DNA of 5,770 nt. Source: Nitrospirota bacterium. Lineage in GTDB: Bacteria > Nitrospirota > Thermodesulfovibrionia > Thermodesulfovibrionales > Magnetobacteriaceae. Below are positions 5,347-5,770 of the stretch, piece after piece (the first letter of the stretch is position 1; each line of letters starts with the position of its first letter). A program made the position numbers and the translations under genes. The stretch covers positions 1 to 5,770 of the forward strand of contig JADFXO010000260.1 of NCBI GenBank assembly GCA_015233485.1. The letters are read 5' to 3'. Under the pieces are notes generated by a model that did not search any database, was not told the origin of the DNA, and worked only from the letters and a program-made list of their open reading frames with translations.

Positions 5347-5469
5347 TCAAGCCCCCGCTGAGATAAAAGACGCCGCTTCAGCGCTCAGCTTCAGAAGACG
5401 CCTAATATACCGGGATACAGGGATACCGGGATACCGGCCAATCAACATTCGCAATTCATAATCTATCAT
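5347..5469 (-). CDS. Possible 40-codon leader ORF before the radical SAM gene
   Basis: An ATG at 5469-5467 opens a 40-codon frame that ends with TGA at 5349-5347. It is in the same frame as the radical SAM gene and only CGG separates the TGA from that gene's GTG start. The predicted peptide begins MIDYELRMLIGRYPGIPVSR and has a basic middle and an alanine-rich end. Part of it is encoded by the octamer repeat at 5411-5437. No ribosome site precedes the ATG, so if translated it would be nearly leaderless from the promoter candidate in the 5481-5512 block. It could be a regulatory leader coupled to the weak GTG start, or simply a chance open frame. Confidence 0.25.
   Translation of the reverse strand: MIDYELRMLIGRYPGIPVSRYIRRLLKLSAEAASFISAGA
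5411..5437. repeat. Octamer tandem repeat (CGGGATAC, 3.4 copies)
   Basis: CGGGATAC (5411-5418), AGGGATAC (5419-5426) and CGGGATAC (5427-5434) are followed by CGG, and ATAC precedes the first unit. The array lies in the leader of the right radical SAM gene. Such a short array could vary in copy number. Each unit change would shift any leader frame, because eight is not a multiple of three. Confidence 0.7.
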
Positions 5470-5480
5470 TCGTAGTGTCT

Positions 5481-5512
5481 TAGTGTATCACTATTGACGT
5501 AGAATTTTCTAT
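5481..5512 (-). promoter_or_regulatory. Conserved upstream block, copy 2 (right radical SAM gene)
   Basis: This is the counterpart of 1584-1615, with 26 of 32 bases identical, including the ATCA-N4-TGA core. On the minus strand it contains TGATACACT (5490-5482), an extended -10-like element matching TGATATACT in copy 1. If it is a promoter, initiation would fall near 5476, leaving a long leader of about 130 bases before the GTG. Confidence 0.5.
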
Positions 5513-5541
5513 CGGGTATTGAAATTATGAACTTACCCCAC

Positions 5542-5568
5542 GATAACAGAAAGAAGTGACAGGTTATC
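5542..5568. promoter_or_regulatory. Inverted repeat GATAAC-N15-GTTATC in a conserved region
   Basis: Perfect 6-bp arms at 5542-5547 and 5563-5568 are separated by 15 bases. The enclosed sequence (5543-5560) is the second block shared with the left radical SAM upstream region (1629-1647), one base being deleted and two changed. It may be a regulator binding site. The copy near 1629 keeps only part of the symmetry. Confidence 0.35.
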
Positions 5569-5609
5569 TTTCCAGCACCGGCAAGGCAGCCTGCCCACTA
5601 TGGGGTGTA

Positions 5610-5770
5610 CTATATGCCTTTCCCCAAAAATCCATTCAACTCATCCAATGAATCGGACTTCCTGATAAGATTTTTGAACTCTTCTAATTTATCTATGGAA
5701 ATTAGAATTCTAACCATATCCATCAACTCAAGTCCGGGTGAACCATATTTGAGTTCAAGCCCTAGTTCTA
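5610..5770 (-). CDS. Partial unrecognised protein, C-terminal 52 residues
   Basis: A frame open to the right edge of the window ends at TAG (5612-5610). The visible tail is acidic and helical: GLELKYGSPGLELMDMVRI, then ISIDKLEEFKNLIRKSDSLD, ending in GFLGKGI. No family is recognised. Supporting reality are its strand, shared with all other genes, its amino-acid-like composition, and its stop just before non-coding DNA with the conserved regulatory blocks. The upstream part is outside the window. A chance open frame of this length in fairly AT-rich DNA cannot be excluded. Confidence 0.5.
   Translation of the reverse strand, partial: ELGLELKYGSPGLELMDMVRILISIDKLEEFKNLIRKSDSLDELNGFLGKGI

Noticed and set aside
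5108..5461. 117-codon plus-strand frame crossing the start of the right radical SAM gene
   Set aside because: Most of it is antisense to the B12-binding domain coding sequence. Its product has no recognisable features and no plus-strand promoter is evident.
5582..5599. Imperfect GC-rich palindrome after the partial gene at the right edge
   Set aside because: The stem is short and interrupted by mismatches, and no T-run follows on the minus strand. It does not support a terminator call.
1..5770. CRISPR array, tRNA, rRNA or transposase gene
   Set aside because: No regularly spaced repeats of 20-40 bases, no tRNA-like cloverleaf segments, no rRNA landmarks and no transposase motifs were seen in the window.

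Overview
All genes in this window lie on the minus strand, so transcription runs from high to low coordinates. The most likely source is a mid-GC anaerobic bacterium of the Nitrospirota/Desulfobacterota/Planctomycetota kind. This is an inference from gene style only (paired cobalamin-binding radical SAM genes, a DinJ-YafQ module, a short HicB-like protein). No ribosomal or housekeeping marker is present to settle the taxonomy.

Layout from right to left (transcription order): (1) 5610-5770, the C-terminal end of an unrecognised gene that enters from outside the window. (2) 5344-5609, non-coding DNA with a conserved upstream block, an inverted repeat, an octamer tandem repeat and a possible 40-codon leader ORF. 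(3) 3751-5343, a B12-binding radical SAM protein (530 aa) followed by a clear intrinsic terminator at 3709-3737. (4) 3487-3708, an AT-rich stretch carrying a perfect-hexamer sigma70-type promoter with an UP-like A/T element. (5) 1692-3486, a compact accessory cassette: PD-(D/E)XK nuclease-fold protein, HicB-like small protein, DinJ-type antitoxin, YafQ-type toxin. (6) 1560-1691, an intergenic region with promoter candidates. (7) 177-1559, a second B12-binding radical SAM protein (460 aa). (8) 1-176, non-coding DNA with a GC-rich palindrome and a REP-like repeat segment.

The two radical SAM genes share a B12-binding + radical SAM domain order but are divergent. Their upstream regions nevertheless share two sequence blocks in the same order and orientation (26 of 32 bases identical in the longer one), which suggests common regulation or common ancestry of the two loci. 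Such enzymes typically catalyse methylation or other C-C bond chemistry on lipids or secondary metabolites. No substrate can be named from the sequence.

The cassette between them is distinctly more AT-rich at its nuclease end, has its own strong promoter, and looks like an acquired defence or stability module. The nuclease and HicB-like genes are in the same reading frame, separated only by TAG and two codons. The DinJ-YafQ pair has its own promoter candidate, whose -35 box overlaps the HicB-like stop codon. The nuclease plus solitary HicB-like protein is the part most likely to be an undescribed system. That interpretation is inference.
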